A stretch of DNA of 64,000 nt from DATKUC01 sp964553615 (GTDB lineage: Bacteria; Spirochaetota; Spirochaetia; DSM-27196; DATKUC01), in contig CAZKMA010000004.1 in NCBI GenBank assembly GCA_964553615.1, positions 47,904-111,903 on the forward strand, in the 5' to 3' direction. Within the stretch, counting starts at the first letter, position 1, and every line of letters begins with the position of its first letter. The position numbers and the translations under genes are program-made. Below the pieces are notes generated by a model that saw only the letters and a program-made list of their open reading frames with translations, was not told the origin of the DNA and made no database searches. Below are positions 54,220 to 62,928 of the stretch, piece after piece.

Positions 54220-55212
54220 TTATTGTTGGGTTGTCTTGTTAAAGAGTACACGGTATATCCGATCGCGTACAGATTCCCGGAGTTGTCCGAAATCAACATG
54301 AATGACCGAATGTCCGTGTGACGTTCTCACAACCCGTGCCGAAAGGCTCAGCCGTTCGTCGCTGTCCGGATGAAAAGTCAGCTCCACATCATCCGCTCCG
54401 CGATATCGCCCGCCCGGATTGTAGAGACTGGCACCGCCACCGCCGAGGTCCAGAAAGCGGGATTGAACCGGACGCTCATCGCTTCCGGCGGGTCTGACAT
54501 AAACCGGAAGATTCACTTCCCTCCGATAGTGCTCGCGTTGCTGGGAACGGTCCACCTCTTCACTGTGCGCCAGTCTCAGGAGTTCGCCTTCCTGTTTGAG
54601 GACGGTCGTCTTCATGCTGAACGTGCCGCGTCGGTTCTGGTAGAGAATTTCCACATCGGATCCCGGAAAAAAGATTGCTGCCCGACCCCCGAGTGCAACC
54701 CGCAGCTTTATCGATCCTGTCTGGAGATCGAGAACCCGTGCACGGAAGTTCGTGCCGCGGTAACGGAGAAGTAACGGTGCTCCTGTCGGAAGCGATGCAG
54801 TGGAAACCGGCACGCCGTCGAGCCCTTCACCGAAAAAGCCGAGTTTTACCCGAAGCGCTGACACGGCAGCTTCCGGGATCTCTCCCTCCTGCATAAGCCG
54901 GTGGGCACACGCATTGAATAACCCCTGGTTCGAGAGAAGGAGATGCTTTTTCTCCGGCAACTTCAACGACATGGCCATGCGTGAAATGAGATCTTCTTCC
55001 GACGGAGCCAATTGATGGCGATCCCGGAGGGACTGGTACATCCTGCGCGCATTCATACGATCCTCTCGGCGATGCCTGCTACGCTCAATCAGATAGAAAG
55101 CAACAAGCCCGCTGACGAAGATAAAGATCGCAGCGAGGGCGAGAGCCACCTGGAGCGGCGTTGGATGAAAAGCGGTACGAATTCCTTCAACTATTTGATT
55201 CAACGCATCCAT
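54220..55212 (-). CDS. Membrane-anchored PilZ-domain protein (c-di-GMP receptor)
   Basis: A 330-residue protein. A single membrane segment (about 22-43, LQVALALAAIFIFVSGLVAFYLI) is followed by an arginine-rich cytoplasmic linker, an N-terminal beta domain (105-205), and a C-terminal PilZ domain. The c-di-GMP motifs are QREHYRREVNLP (RxxxR near 230) and DLGGGGASL (D/NxSxxG-like, with glycine for serine). It may couple c-di-GMP to motility or envelope functions. GAGGAGAG precedes ATG 55212 at long spacing. Confidence 0.9.
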   Translation of the reverse strand: MDALNQIVEGIRTAFHPTPLQVALALAAIFIFVSGLVAFYLIERSRHRREDRMNARRMYQSLRDRHQLAPSEEDLISRMAMSLKLPEKKHLLLSNQGLFNACAHRLMQEGEIPEAAVSALRVKLGFFGEGLDGVPVSTASLPTGAPLLLRYRGTNFRARVLDLQTGSIKLRVALGGRAAIFFPGSDVEILYQNRRGTFSMKTTVLKQEGELLRLAHSEEVDRSQQREHYRREVNLPVYVRPAGSDERPVQSRFLDLGGGGASLYNPGGRYRGADDVELTFHPDSDERLSLSARVVRTSHGHSVIHVDFGQLRESVRDRIYRVLFNKTTQQ

Positions 55213-55308
55213 TTGCTCTTTGTTACTCTCCTCTAGTAAGTTAACACTACTGGATCATTGGAGCAATTCCATCTTGCGTGACCTTTCGCACGCGCCATAT
55301 TAGCCTGA

Positions 55309-56700
55309 ATGGGTTATGTACAACAGCAGGAATGCGGCCGTAGATTGATTTCATATCACGGTAGAGACGGTAGCACGGCACGTATGGAGCGCGACGCGGA
55401 TTTGAAAGCCAATCGCAAGGGAGTTGATTCAACGAACGGATCTCCGGAAATTGAAATTTCCGGTGCTCGTCGCCGCTTGGAGACTGCTCTGGCCCATTAC
55501 GGGGCAATGCTCAATGGCACGGCGGTCGGACAAATCGAGCTCAACTCGACAAACGCCGTTGTAGAAGCAAACTTGGAGGCCGCACAAATTATCGGAACGA
55601 AACAGTCCGAGCTGATCGGGAAGACAATAGTCGATTTCATTGAACCTGATCAACGGGCTTCGTTCCTGTCATATCTGACGTCCGCACGTAAAGCCCGCGC
55701 GGAAAATTCGTGCACCGTGAGTTTTGCAGGTGCTGGAGGACGTCCGGTGTCAGCGCGGGTTCTTACCGCCACCGTCCATCGCGACGCGAATGCCGCCCCT
55801 CTCGTTCACATGACATTCATGGATATCTCCGGTCCGAAACACATAGAGCAGGAGCTTCGTGCAGTTCGAGACGAAATGGAACAGCATGAACAGTTCGAAC
55901 GGCGACTCGGATGGTATCAGGACAAGCTCAGAACGGTAGCCTCGCAACTTACGTTGACTGAAGAACGGGAACGGCGACGGATAGCGAGCGCGCTTCACGA
56001 CCGCATCAGCCAGAACCTTGCTTCCGCAAATATGCAGCTTGGTGTCCTTCTGGACGCGCGAATGTCCAGCGAACAGACCGGGCAGATAGGAGCGGTCAGA
56101 GACGGGATCATTGATGTCATTCGCAACATGCGCGACCTGATAACCGAGCTCAGCCCGCCGGTGCTGCACGAACAGTCCTTCGAGACCGCCCTGGAGTGGG
56201 TCGGAGAGCATTTTTCACGCACCTACGGTCTGAATGTTACGGTAAGCGGAGTTGCCGATGATTCACTGCTACCGGAAGACAGACGTGTCGTGCTGTTCCG
56301 CGGCACACAGGAACTACTTACAAATTGTCATCGCCATGCGTCTGCAAAACGGATTCAAGTCCGCCTGTTCCAGGAAAACGGGCACGTCAAGATTACCGTT
56401 TCCGACAATGGAATCGGGTTTGAACCGGAAAAGAGGGAGGAACAATCCGGAATCGGTCTGTTCCTGCTTCGTGAACGTTTGCAGGCGGTAGGTGGGATTA
56501 TTGAAATCAACTCACATGCCGGCTCTGGTACGCAGGTAACCATTGGAGTCCCTGCCACGCCAATCCCTGCCGGCCCAACAGAATTAGCATCAGGACGTTC
56601 AACAGGTCCGGATACCACCTCAGAGTGGAGGAGTGAGAATAATTATGATCGAGAGTCACCTCAAAACCAATCAGGATATTACGGTTCTTCTGGCGGATGA
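55309..56700 (+). CDS. PAS sensor histidine kinase of the NarX/DegS type
   Basis: A 463-residue cytoplasmic kinase. A PAS domain spans ~60-180 (GQIELNSTNAVVEANLEAAQIIG, MTFMDISGPKHIEQEL). The HisKA_3 dimerisation domain has ERERRRIASALHDRISQNLAS with the phospho-histidine, followed by NMRDLITELSPPVL. HATPase: FRGTQELLTNCHRHASAKRI and DNGIGFEPEKRE, GIGLFLLRERLQAVGG. The start is uncertain (55309 or 55384, neither with a clear ribosome site). The partner regulator overlaps the 3-prime end. Confidence 0.92.
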   Translation: MGYVQQQECGRRLISYHGRDGSTARMERDADLKANRKGVDSTNGSPEIEISGARRRLETALAHYGAMLNGTAVGQIELNSTNAVVEANLEAAQIIGTKQSELIGKTIVDFIEPDQRASFLSYLTSARKARAENSCTVSFAGAGGRPVSARVLTATVHRDANAAPLVHMTFMDISGPKHIEQELRAVRDEMEQHEQFERRLGWYQDKLRTVASQLTLTEERERRRIASALHDRISQNLASANMQLGVLLDARMSSEQTGQIGAVRDGIIDVIRNMRDLITELSPPVLHEQSFETALEWVGEHFSRTYGLNVTVSGVADDSLLPEDRRVVLFRGTQELLTNCHRHASAKRIQVRLFQENGHVKITVSDNGIGFEPEKREEQSGIGLFLLRERLQAVGGIIEINSHAGSGTQVTIGVPATPIPAGPTELASGRSTGPDTTSEWRSENNYDRESPQNQSGYYGSSGG

Positions 56701-57325
56701 CCATTCGGTGGTCCGGGATGGAGTAAAAGCGGTCATCAAGAAGATGGATCCCTACATCCGAATCGTTGGCGAAGCTGCGAACGGTCGGGAGGTACTCTCC
56801 CAGGCTGAGCAGAACTCCGCCGATGTGTATGTCATCGATGTTGCCATGCCGGGTCTGAATGGCATAGAAACACTCGAGCGACTGCTGCGAATGCGACCAA
56901 GAAGCAAGGTCCTCATGCTCAGCATGTACGCGGACAAGGTGCTTGTGGAAAAGGCTATGAAGAAGGGAGCGCGCGGATACGTGTTGAAGGAAAGCACATC
57001 CGAGGAAATCGTAAACGCAATCCATGAAGTACACCGTGGGCACTTCTACCTGAGCCCGGGTATTGCCGGATATCTGGTGGAGGGGTTTCTTCATAACGGT
57101 GACGGCAGCGGCGGCGAAGTCCTCGAAAGCACCCTCACCTCACGCCAGAGGGAGATTCTGCAGCTGATCTGCGAAGGAATGACCGAGCGAAACATAGCCG
57201 AAGCATTGAATCTTTCCCCGCACACCATTCATGTTCACAAGAACAACATCATGAAGAAATTGAACATCCACACGAAGGCCGGCTTAATCAAACATGCCAT
57301 CAAGCAGGGAATTGTTCAGATTTAA
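56645..57325 (+). CDS. LuxR/NarL-type response regulator
   Basis: A 226-residue regulator. Receiver domain: VLLADDHSVVRDGV, phospho-acceptor in YVIDVAMPGLNGIE, lysine in VLKESTSEE. C-terminal LuxR helix-turn-helix: LTSRQREILQLICEGMTERNIAEALNLSPHTIHVHKNNIMKKLNI. It is phosphorylated most likely by the kinase gene it overlaps by 56 bases. ATG 56645 follows GGAGGAG at 11 bases; a GTG four codons earlier has no room for a site. Confidence 0.94.
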   Translation: MIESHLKTNQDITVLLADDHSVVRDGVKAVIKKMDPYIRIVGEAANGREVLSQAEQNSADVYVIDVAMPGLNGIETLERLLRMRPRSKVLMLSMYADKVLVEKAMKKGARGYVLKESTSEEIVNAIHEVHRGHFYLSPGIAGYLVEGFLHNGDGSGGEVLESTLTSRQREILQLICEGMTERNIAEALNLSPHTIHVHKNNIMKKLNIHTKAGLIKHAIKQGIVQI

Positions 57326-57349
57326 TGACACGCAAGGAGGTGGGTAAAC

Positions 57350-57613
57350 GTGAGGTCTGTGAAGCACAAGATCAGAAACGTTCATGATTATCATTCGATC
57401 TTCTCGGATAACTCGTTCGCCGGCGAGATGTACGATGTGAAACTGCTGAACGATAATACTCTTTATGCGGGCATTCCTATTGCGCGTTCTCGCCTGGTTG
57501 CCGACTCCTCGGACACTTTCAGCTTCAATATCATTGAGCCTGAAGCACGCAGCGGGGTCTTTGATGTGCCGTTCCACGAGATCGAGTATGCGGTGAGGAA
57601 GGTGCGGGCCTGA
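57350..57613 (+). CDS. Small hypothetical protein with very strong ribosome site
   Basis: An 87-residue acidic/neutral protein starting at GTG 57350 behind AAGGAGGTGGG, one of the best ribosome sites in the window. The sequence (FAGEMYDVKLLNDNTLYAGIPIARSR, then FNIIEPEARSGVFDVPFHEIEYAVRKV) is beta-rich and looks like a small barrel. No family recognised. It lies 24 bases after the response regulator in the same direction and ends in a stem-loop, so it belongs to that operon. Confidence 0.8.
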   Translation: MRSVKHKIRNVHDYHSIFSDNSFAGEMYDVKLLNDNTLYAGIPIARSRLVADSSDTFSFNIIEPEARSGVFDVPFHEIEYAVRKVRA

Positions 57614-57619
57614 TGAAGT

Positions 57620-57637
57620 ATCAACAAGCGTGTTGAT
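57620..57637 (+). terminator. Stem-loop after the small protein
   Basis: ATCAACA-AGCG-TGTTGAT, a perfect 7-bp stem with 4-base loop, six bases after the TGA at 57611-57613. There is no T-run, so termination efficiency is doubtful. Confidence 0.35.
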
Positions 57638-57690
57638 GAAACCACCCCTTTGAAGCAGGAGCTCCCCTTCGGGTGTAGGGAGATAGTGAG
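57638..57690. mobile_element. Possible right-end remnant of an IS200/IS605-type element
   Basis: The run containing TTTGAAGCAGGAGCTCCCC and GGTGTAGGGAG resembles the 3-prime end of tnpB genes and their right-end hairpin, where the words GAAGCAGG and a paired CTCCC/GGGAG occur. No transposase body is present. The match is from memory and short. Confidence 0.25.
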
Positions 57691-57730
57691 TGCATGCCGG
57701 TCATCAGGCTCAAGGCCTCACCGGCGTGCA
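57691..57730. repeat. Eleven-bp inverted repeat beside the broken reductase
   Basis: TGCATGCCGGT (57691-57701) and ACCGGCGTGCA (57720-57730) pair with one G-T, around an 18-base loop that itself holds AGGC and GCCT. It lies 12 bases beyond the stop of the broken aldo/keto reductase and could be its terminator or an element end. Confidence 0.5.
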
Positions 57731-57741
57731 GGATTAACAGG

Positions 57742-58655
57742 CTAACGCCGTTCACTTGGGATGGAACGTGAGACTTTAACTCCCGCAACAAGAAGCGACA
57801 GAAAGCCCATGAACAGTGCGCGCCGCCACATCGGCCTCTCGAAGGTCGAGGAACCCAGGGCCGCTTCGTCGAGCAACGCGATTTCGTCCTGTGTCAGCGA
57901 GAAATCCAACGCGCCAAGGCTGTCCTCGAGCTGCTCAACCGTGCGCGTTCCGACAAGCGGGATTACCCCCTTGCTGCAAACCCACTGCAGGCATACTTGA
58001 CCCATGGTTTTACCGTGCTGCTCCGCTGCCATACGAATCGTCTCCCGAAGCGGGGTGAGATCGTCGGCGGTGAGTCGCATTCGTCGAGCCAGGCGGTGCT
58101 TTCCCAATCGCTCCGGCGTCAGACCCGAGGTCAACAGGCCCTGCCCCAGTGCTCCATACCCGACGACGGCGATCCCCTCTTCGCGGCAAGACGGACCTGC
58201 TCCGCGTTGAAATTGGAAAGCCCGAGCGATTGGAGCGTTCCCCGACGTACCGCCTGTGCGGCTCCGCGAATCCACACCTGCGGCGACCGAGGGTGCACCG
58301 GGCTATGGATGAACGACAACGCGCACGTCGGGACTCCTAACCGCTTGTTGGAGCCTTCGGTGGCGCGAACGAAAGCCGCCGGGGTCCACCGCCACAGGGT
58401 CGGGAGGAACTTGGTCGCAACAAGGTTGGAGCCGTCCGCGAAGCCCAATCGGTTCAGCCGCACCTCTGAACTGCCCACCCCATACCCTTCCGCGGTATCA
58501 AAGAAAGTGACGCCGTTATTCCGGGTAATCTCGCGAATCCGCGCCAAAGTCTCGTCGGGAATGATACGGCCGGCCATCCGCTTGTCCAGGGTGGTGTCCC
58601 CCCAGAACATGGTTCCAATGCCAAGTGGCACCTTCAGAGCAGGCAGTTCTTCCAT
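57742..58655 (-). pseudogene. Aldo/keto reductase broken by an internal deletion
   Basis: The N-terminal part (from ATG 58655, AAGGGG upstream) reads LGIGTMFWGDTTLDKR, FFDTAEGYGVGSSEVRL, SFIHSPVHPRS and SLGLSNFNAEQVR in one frame. The C-terminal part (CREEGIAVVGYGALGQGLLTSG to the end at 57742) is in another frame. The joint is near 58185-58195. Intact relatives have about 33 further residues between AEQVR and the CREEG stretch, so roughly 100 bases are missing and the frame is lost. The C-terminal half otherwise looks intact. Confidence 0.85.
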
Positions 58656-58702
58656 TGAATGGCCCCTTGCGAACAATTTGTCGGCATCGCCCTCACAGTA
58701 GC

Positions 58703-59314
58703 TCAGCCATGGGCGGTCCGCGTGAACTTCCCTTCGTAGATGACAGGCGGTCCGCCAACACGAAGAACGCCCGCTGCCGACCGATTGTATTCGGTCAAGG
58801 GCGTTTCCGTGGGCGCAAAGCCACCGCGGGCAAGTTCCGCAATCAGTTCGTTCTCGGAGAGAAAACACTGCGGCTCGCCATTCCACGAGGAAAAAACGAA
58901 AGTCTCGCCCGGATCCGGACTTGCGTCCTCGGGCAAGGTGTGTCTTGAGAAGGTAAACACAAACAGGCCTGCGCCCGAACGGGCGACGCGCGCGGCCTCA
59001 ATCATCCCCATGGAGAGATCCGTTCCGGTGACGTGAAAGCCCATCCGGGCGAGCGGCAGTGCATTGCGCGCAGCGCCGCAACCGAGATCAAGACATCGGG
59101 GCGTGTGTGCTTCGGTCAGAAACCCTCGCGCGAAGTCAAGTAGTTGTTGATTGGGCAAGCCCGACGCGAATGTGGCGACAGTGCGCGAATCCTCCCATCG
59201 CGGATCCACGCGCTCGGTCACCGGTTGGAAAACCGGTCCCCGACAGTCGGCGGTGGCTTGTCTCAGGTGACTGACTGGCATGGTCTGCTTTATTCGACGT
59301 CCCCGCATGGTCAT
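58703..59314 (-). pseudogene. SAM methyltransferase with an internal in-frame deletion
   Basis: The 203-residue frame starts with VTERVDPRWEDSRTVATFASGLPNQQLLDF, then motif I LDLGCGAARNALPLARMGFHVTGTDLSMGMIEAA. It jumps at once to RVARSGAGLFVFTFSRHTL, a segment that normally lies ~55-60 residues later, so motifs II and III are absent. The C-terminus (GETFVFSSWNGEPQCFLSENELIAELARGGF) is normal. It cannot be a working methyltransferase as it stands. AGGA precedes ATG 59314. Alternative view: a short natural variant, which I think unlikely. Confidence 0.75.
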
Positions 59315-59480
59315 TTGCATCCTAATCGATAGCTGAACGATGAACAAGCGCAATATTGCCTCAAAACTACAATCCGGTCGAACATGGTCCGGTACCGAAC
59401 CGCCGCCTCAGTTTTTTCATTACGGGCGCTCCCAGGATCGATACTGGTTCGCGCACCCGGACACGCACTATAATGAGGAT

Positions 59481-60236
59481 ATGGCCAACCGACGGAACAT
59501 CCCCATCGTCCTGCCGCACATCGAAGCTGAATCGTGCACAATCGGGTTACGCGAGAAAATACTCGCTGAAATTCCCTTCTTTGAAGCGCTTTCGGCTGCC
59601 GATGTTCACTCGATCAACCAGCGATTTGTTGATCGGGGGTTCGAACCCGGGGCGACCATCATACGTGAGGGCGAGTCGGCTGACCGGCTTCTTGTTGTGG
59701 CTATGGGCATTGTAAAGCTGTTTCGGACCACCGAATCGGGGGGAACCATTCTTATCGACATACTCGGCAGCGGAGAATACTTCGGTTCACTCGCCGGGTA
59801 CGGGCCGGACAGATACCAGGACACAGCGATAGCGCGCAGCAGAGTCTGTGCCCTGTCAATTGATTCGGTAGCATTCCGCAGGATCCTTGGCGAACACTCT
59901 TCGGTAGCACTGAAGGCAGTGGAAGCGCTTTCGAACCGGCTTCATCTGGCCCATGAGATGGTGCGTCAGCTCGGCGGCTATTCTGCGGAAGCACGCATCG
60001 CATACGTGCTGCTTCGCCTGGCAGACAAACTGGGCGTCTCGTGGCAGGATAGCACACTTATCCAGGCGCCCCTCACCCGGGAGGAGCTTGCATCCATGGC
60101 GGGCACCACAACCGAAACGGCCAGCCGTGCAGTCAGCCGCCTTCAGAAACAGCACATTATTACCGCCGGCCGTGGATGGATTGCGTTGACAGACGGAGAG
60201 GCTCTTCGCGAACTTGCTCCTGAATACCTCCAATGA
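59481..60236 (+). CDS. Crp/Fnr-family regulator
   Basis: A 251-residue regulator. cNMP-binding-like domain ~25-140 (FEPGATIIREGESADRLLVVAMGIVKLF, GEYFGSLAGYG), dimer helix, and a helix-turn-helix with REELASMAGTTTETASRAVSRLQ. The recognition helix has E-T-A-S-R as FNR does, which reads TTGAT half-sites. There is no N-terminal cysteine cluster (one C only), so it is not an oxygen-sensing Fe-S FNR but perhaps a heme/NO or metal type. A TATAAT lies 6 bases before GAGGAT-ATG, so the transcript may be nearly leaderless. It precedes an HMA/ATPase unit. Confidence 0.92.
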   Translation: MANRRNIPIVLPHIEAESCTIGLREKILAEIPFFEALSAADVHSINQRFVDRGFEPGATIIREGESADRLLVVAMGIVKLFRTTESGGTILIDILGSGEYFGSLAGYGPDRYQDTAIARSRVCALSIDSVAFRRILGEHSSVALKAVEALSNRLHLAHEMVRQLGGYSAEARIAYVLLRLADKLGVSWQDSTLIQAPLTREELASMAGTTTETASRAVSRLQKQHIITAGRGWIALTDGEALRELAPEYLQ

Positions 60237-60265
60237 AACATATTCTTGCGTTGTCTTGTACTTGA

Positions 60266-60307
60266 TTGACATAGATCATGTTTCCTCGCCTCGTATCCCT
60301 CTATCCT
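60266..60307 (+). promoter_or_regulatory. FNR-like box and class II promoter of the HMA-ATPase unit
   Basis: TTGACATAGATCAT (60266-60279) matches TTGAT-N4-ATCAA with one mismatch in each half. A -10-like TATCCT lies at 60302-60307. With transcription starting near 60314 the box centre is at about -41.5, the spacing of class II activator sites. The upstream Crp/Fnr gene has the matching recognition helix. Confidence 0.6.
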
Positions 60308-60335
60308 GGGTATATATCGAGATAGGAGGAAAATC

Positions 60336-60551
60336 ATGAAAACCTTGTTGCGAAGCAGTGAGCTCTCATGCCCGTCCTGCGTGGCAAAAATCGAAAAAGC
60401 ACTTGGAGCCCTCGACGGTGTCCAGGCAGCGGTAGTGCATTTCAACACCGGCAGGATCGAGATCGAACATGATCCAGCGCGAGCGACCGCAGAAGAGCTG
60501 GTGGAAACCGTCCGGCGATCCGGGTACGAATCCAGAATCGCCAGCATGTGA
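60336..60551 (+). CDS. HMA-domain metal-binding protein (chaperone)
   Basis: A 71-residue single heavy-metal-associated domain: LRSSELSCPSCVAKIEKALGALDGVQAAVVHFNTGRIEIEHDP, with the metal cysteines in CPSC, ending VRRSGYESRIA. AGGAGG lies before ATG 60336. It probably hands a soft metal ion to the ATPase encoded 10 bases downstream; such a domain is normally fused to the ATPase N-terminus. Confidence 0.92.
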   Translation: MKTLLRSSELSCPSCVAKIEKALGALDGVQAAVVHFNTGRIEIEHDPARATAEELVETVRRSGYESRIASM

Positions 60552-60561
60552 GGTGGAGATT

Positions 60562-62562
60562 ATGTTTGTCGGAATGATTCTCCGCAGCGGCAAGGACACG
60601 GCGGTCGTGTCCGGAGTCCTTATCGCCGCCGCTCTTGTGCTCCGGTGGGCGCCCTCTCTATCGGTTGTATCCAATGTGCTCATGATCGGCGCAGCGGTTG
60701 TTGCCGGGCTGCCCATTGCCGCCAAGGCTCTGGCAGCAATCCGATCACGTCATGTGAGCATCGACCTTCTGGTAACCGTGGCAGCCGTTGGTGCGCTGAC
60801 TATCGGCAACTACTGGGAGGCCGCGGCGGTCACCTTTCTCTTCGACATCGGCGGTTATCTGGAAGCGCGAACAATGGCGCGAACCCGCCGTGTCATCAGC
60901 GGCCTTCTGGATTTGGCGCCGCTTCGTGCCGTGGTCCTTCGGAACGGTATACAGGAAGTTGTCGAGGTTGCGGAGGTTTCGGTCGGTGAGACGATTCTGG
61001 CAAAGCCGGGGTCAAAAGTCGCTGTAGACGGCATAGTCACTGCAGGGGAATCCACGATCGACGAGAGTGCCATCACCGGAGAATCATATCCGTGCACCAA
61101 GAAACCGGGCGATGAGGTATATGCCGGCACCTTCAATCAAGGCGGATTGTTGACCGTTCGTGTTACCGGTGCCGGTGTGGACACTACCCTTGCCCGGATA
61201 ATCCGAAGAGTGGAAGAAGCGCAGGAGTCAAAGGCGCCGACACAGCGGTTCATTGAGCGATTCTCGCGTTGGTACACACCGCTCATCATTACACTCTCGC
61301 TCCTGGTACTCGCAGTGACCAAGAACGTCGAGTTTGCGCTTACGATGCTTGTCATCGGCTGCCCGGGAGCCCTCGTGCTTTCAACGCCGGTCTCCGTGAT
61401 TGCTGCTATCGGTGGCGCGGCGCGCAGTGGCATTCTGATGAAAGGGGGAGCACACCTGGAGGAAAGCGGCCGCATCAATGCAATTGCGTTTGATAAGACG
61501 GGAACTCTCACTGAGGGCAGGCCGGAGGTAGTCGATGTGAAGCTCCTGGTTGAACCGGATAGGGTCCCGTTTTTCGAAGCTGAAGCGAATACCGATAGTG
61601 CGCCGGAACACCGGGCAATTCGGTGGGCAGCCGTTGCGGAAAGCGGCTCCGAACATCCCCTGGCGGCCGCCATCCTGCGGAAAGCAAAAATGCTCGGCAG
61701 CGTACCTACCCCGAAAACCGCCAACGCACTGCCGGGTCGCGGGATTAGCGCGACCTATTCAGGGAAATCCATTCTCGTCGGATCGTCGCGCCTCATGCGC
61801 GAGTCGAACGTCTGTCTTTCGCAGACCCCATGTGCGGCATCAACCGCGCTGAAGACTGGCGCAGAAGTGATGGTGGCGGTAGAGGGCATTCTGATTGCGA
61901 CAGTGGTCGTGGCCGATCCGGTTCGATCGGACGCGGCCGCAGCGATCCGCCTTCTGCGACACAGCGGTGTCCGCGAGATCGCCATGCTTACCGGCGACAA
62001 CGACCGCACTGCCCGTGAGGTTGCAGGCATTGTCGGCATCACCGACGTGTTTTCCGCGCTCATGCCGGAGGAGAAACTTGAAAAGATTGAAGAGATGCAG
62101 CGCCGTGGTCTGGTTGTGGCCATGGTCGGGGACGGCATCAACGACGCTCCAGCACTCGCAGCGGCAAATGTCGGTATCGCGATGGGCGCTGCGGGTACCG
62201 AGATAGCCATCGAAACTGCAGACATCGCTCTCATGCGCAACGATCTGATGATGCTCGCCGAGGCGATCGTGCGGTCAAAGATGGCGTTTCGCAATATCCG
62301 CCAGAATGTCGTCATTGCCGTTATCACCGTGGCGGGTCTCCTGACCGGCGTTCTGCTTGGCGGGATTCATATGGCAGGAGGCATGTTGATTCATGAGGTG
62401 TCAGTAATGGTAGTTATACTCAACGGCATGCGCCTCTTGAGGCGAAGAAAGCACAGTTCCGATTTCGTTGAAAAGCCGATCAACCGTGCGCGTTCCAGCG
62501 GGAGCACCTCCGCACACGGTGTCCCGTTCGGATGCGAAAATCCCACAGACGATGTAGCATAG
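60562..62562 (+). CDS. P1B-type heavy-metal-transporting ATPase
   Basis: A 666-residue metal pump without an N-terminal HMA domain. Early helices (VVSGVLIAAALVLRW, IDLLVTVAAVGALTIGNYWEAAAV), actuator loop TGES in AITGESYPC, the membrane metal motif as CPG (C267, VIGCPGALVLSTPVS), phosphorylation site D311 in DKTGTLTEG, HP in SEHPLAAAIL and MVGDGINDAPAL are all present. The end has HEVSVMVVILNGMRLL. CPG instead of CPC/CPH means the metal is uncertain (zinc, iron, cobalt or copper). Co-transcribed with the HMA protein under the FNR-like promoter. Confidence 0.94.
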   Translation: MFVGMILRSGKDTAVVSGVLIAAALVLRWAPSLSVVSNVLMIGAAVVAGLPIAAKALAAIRSRHVSIDLLVTVAAVGALTIGNYWEAAAVTFLFDIGGYLEARTMARTRRVISGLLDLAPLRAVVLRNGIQEVVEVAEVSVGETILAKPGSKVAVDGIVTAGESTIDESAITGESYPCTKKPGDEVYAGTFNQGGLLTVRVTGAGVDTTLARIIRRVEEAQESKAPTQRFIERFSRWYTPLIITLSLLVLAVTKNVEFALTMLVIGCPGALVLSTPVSVIAAIGGAARSGILMKGGAHLEESGRINAIAFDKTGTLTEGRPEVVDVKLLVEPDRVPFFEAEANTDSAPEHRAIRWAAVAESGSEHPLAAAILRKAKMLGSVPTPKTANALPGRGISATYSGKSILVGSSRLMRESNVCLSQTPCAASTALKTGAEVMVAVEGILIATVVVADPVRSDAAAAIRLLRHSGVREIAMLTGDNDRTAREVAGIVGITDVFSALMPEEKLEKIEEMQRRGLVVAMVGDGINDAPALAAANVGIAMGAAGTEIAIETADIALMRNDLMMLAEAIVRSKMAFRNIRQNVVIAVITVAGLLTGVLLGGIHMAGGMLIHEVSVMVVILNGMRLLRRRKHSSDFVEKPINRARSSGSTSAHGVPFGCENPTDDVA

Positions 62563-62658
62563 AACGATGTGTCAGATAGCGGCCGGGAGAACGCAGCAGT
62601 GTCGCACGCACGCAAGAAATGGAACGTGACACATGATTAAGGAGTAGCCGCGCTGAAA

Positions 62659-62928
62659 GTGAAAAACATTGTCGACTGGATAGGGAAGATTGACTGGGAG
62701 TTGCAGACATTCCATAGCAATGTGTATTCGACACATCGAGGTTTGACCTACAACTCGGACCTCATCCAGGAGGAGAAATCTGTTCTGATTGGTACTGTAT
62801 GGAAACCCTACGCGAACATCCTTACTCCATTCAGTCAATTTGCTTATGAGAAAATTCAGGAAATTCGCGCCGTGCTGATCCAATACCGCAGAACAATGCG
62901 TCAAATATCCTCTGATCGACGCGGTTGA
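62659..62928 (+). pseudogene. FprA/A-type flavoprotein fragment with internal deletion
   Basis: An 89-codon frame from GTG 62659. The first ~50 residues follow the N-terminus of FprA/NorV-type flavodiiron proteins: IDWELQTFHSNVYSTHRGLTYNSDLI, KSVLIGTVWKPYAN. The next residues, YANILTPFSQFAYEKIQEIRA, resemble a stretch that lies ~140 residues further on, just before the SHG motif, so the diiron HxExDH region is gone. The remainder loses the family match. Intact relatives reduce O2 or NO. Confidence 0.75.
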
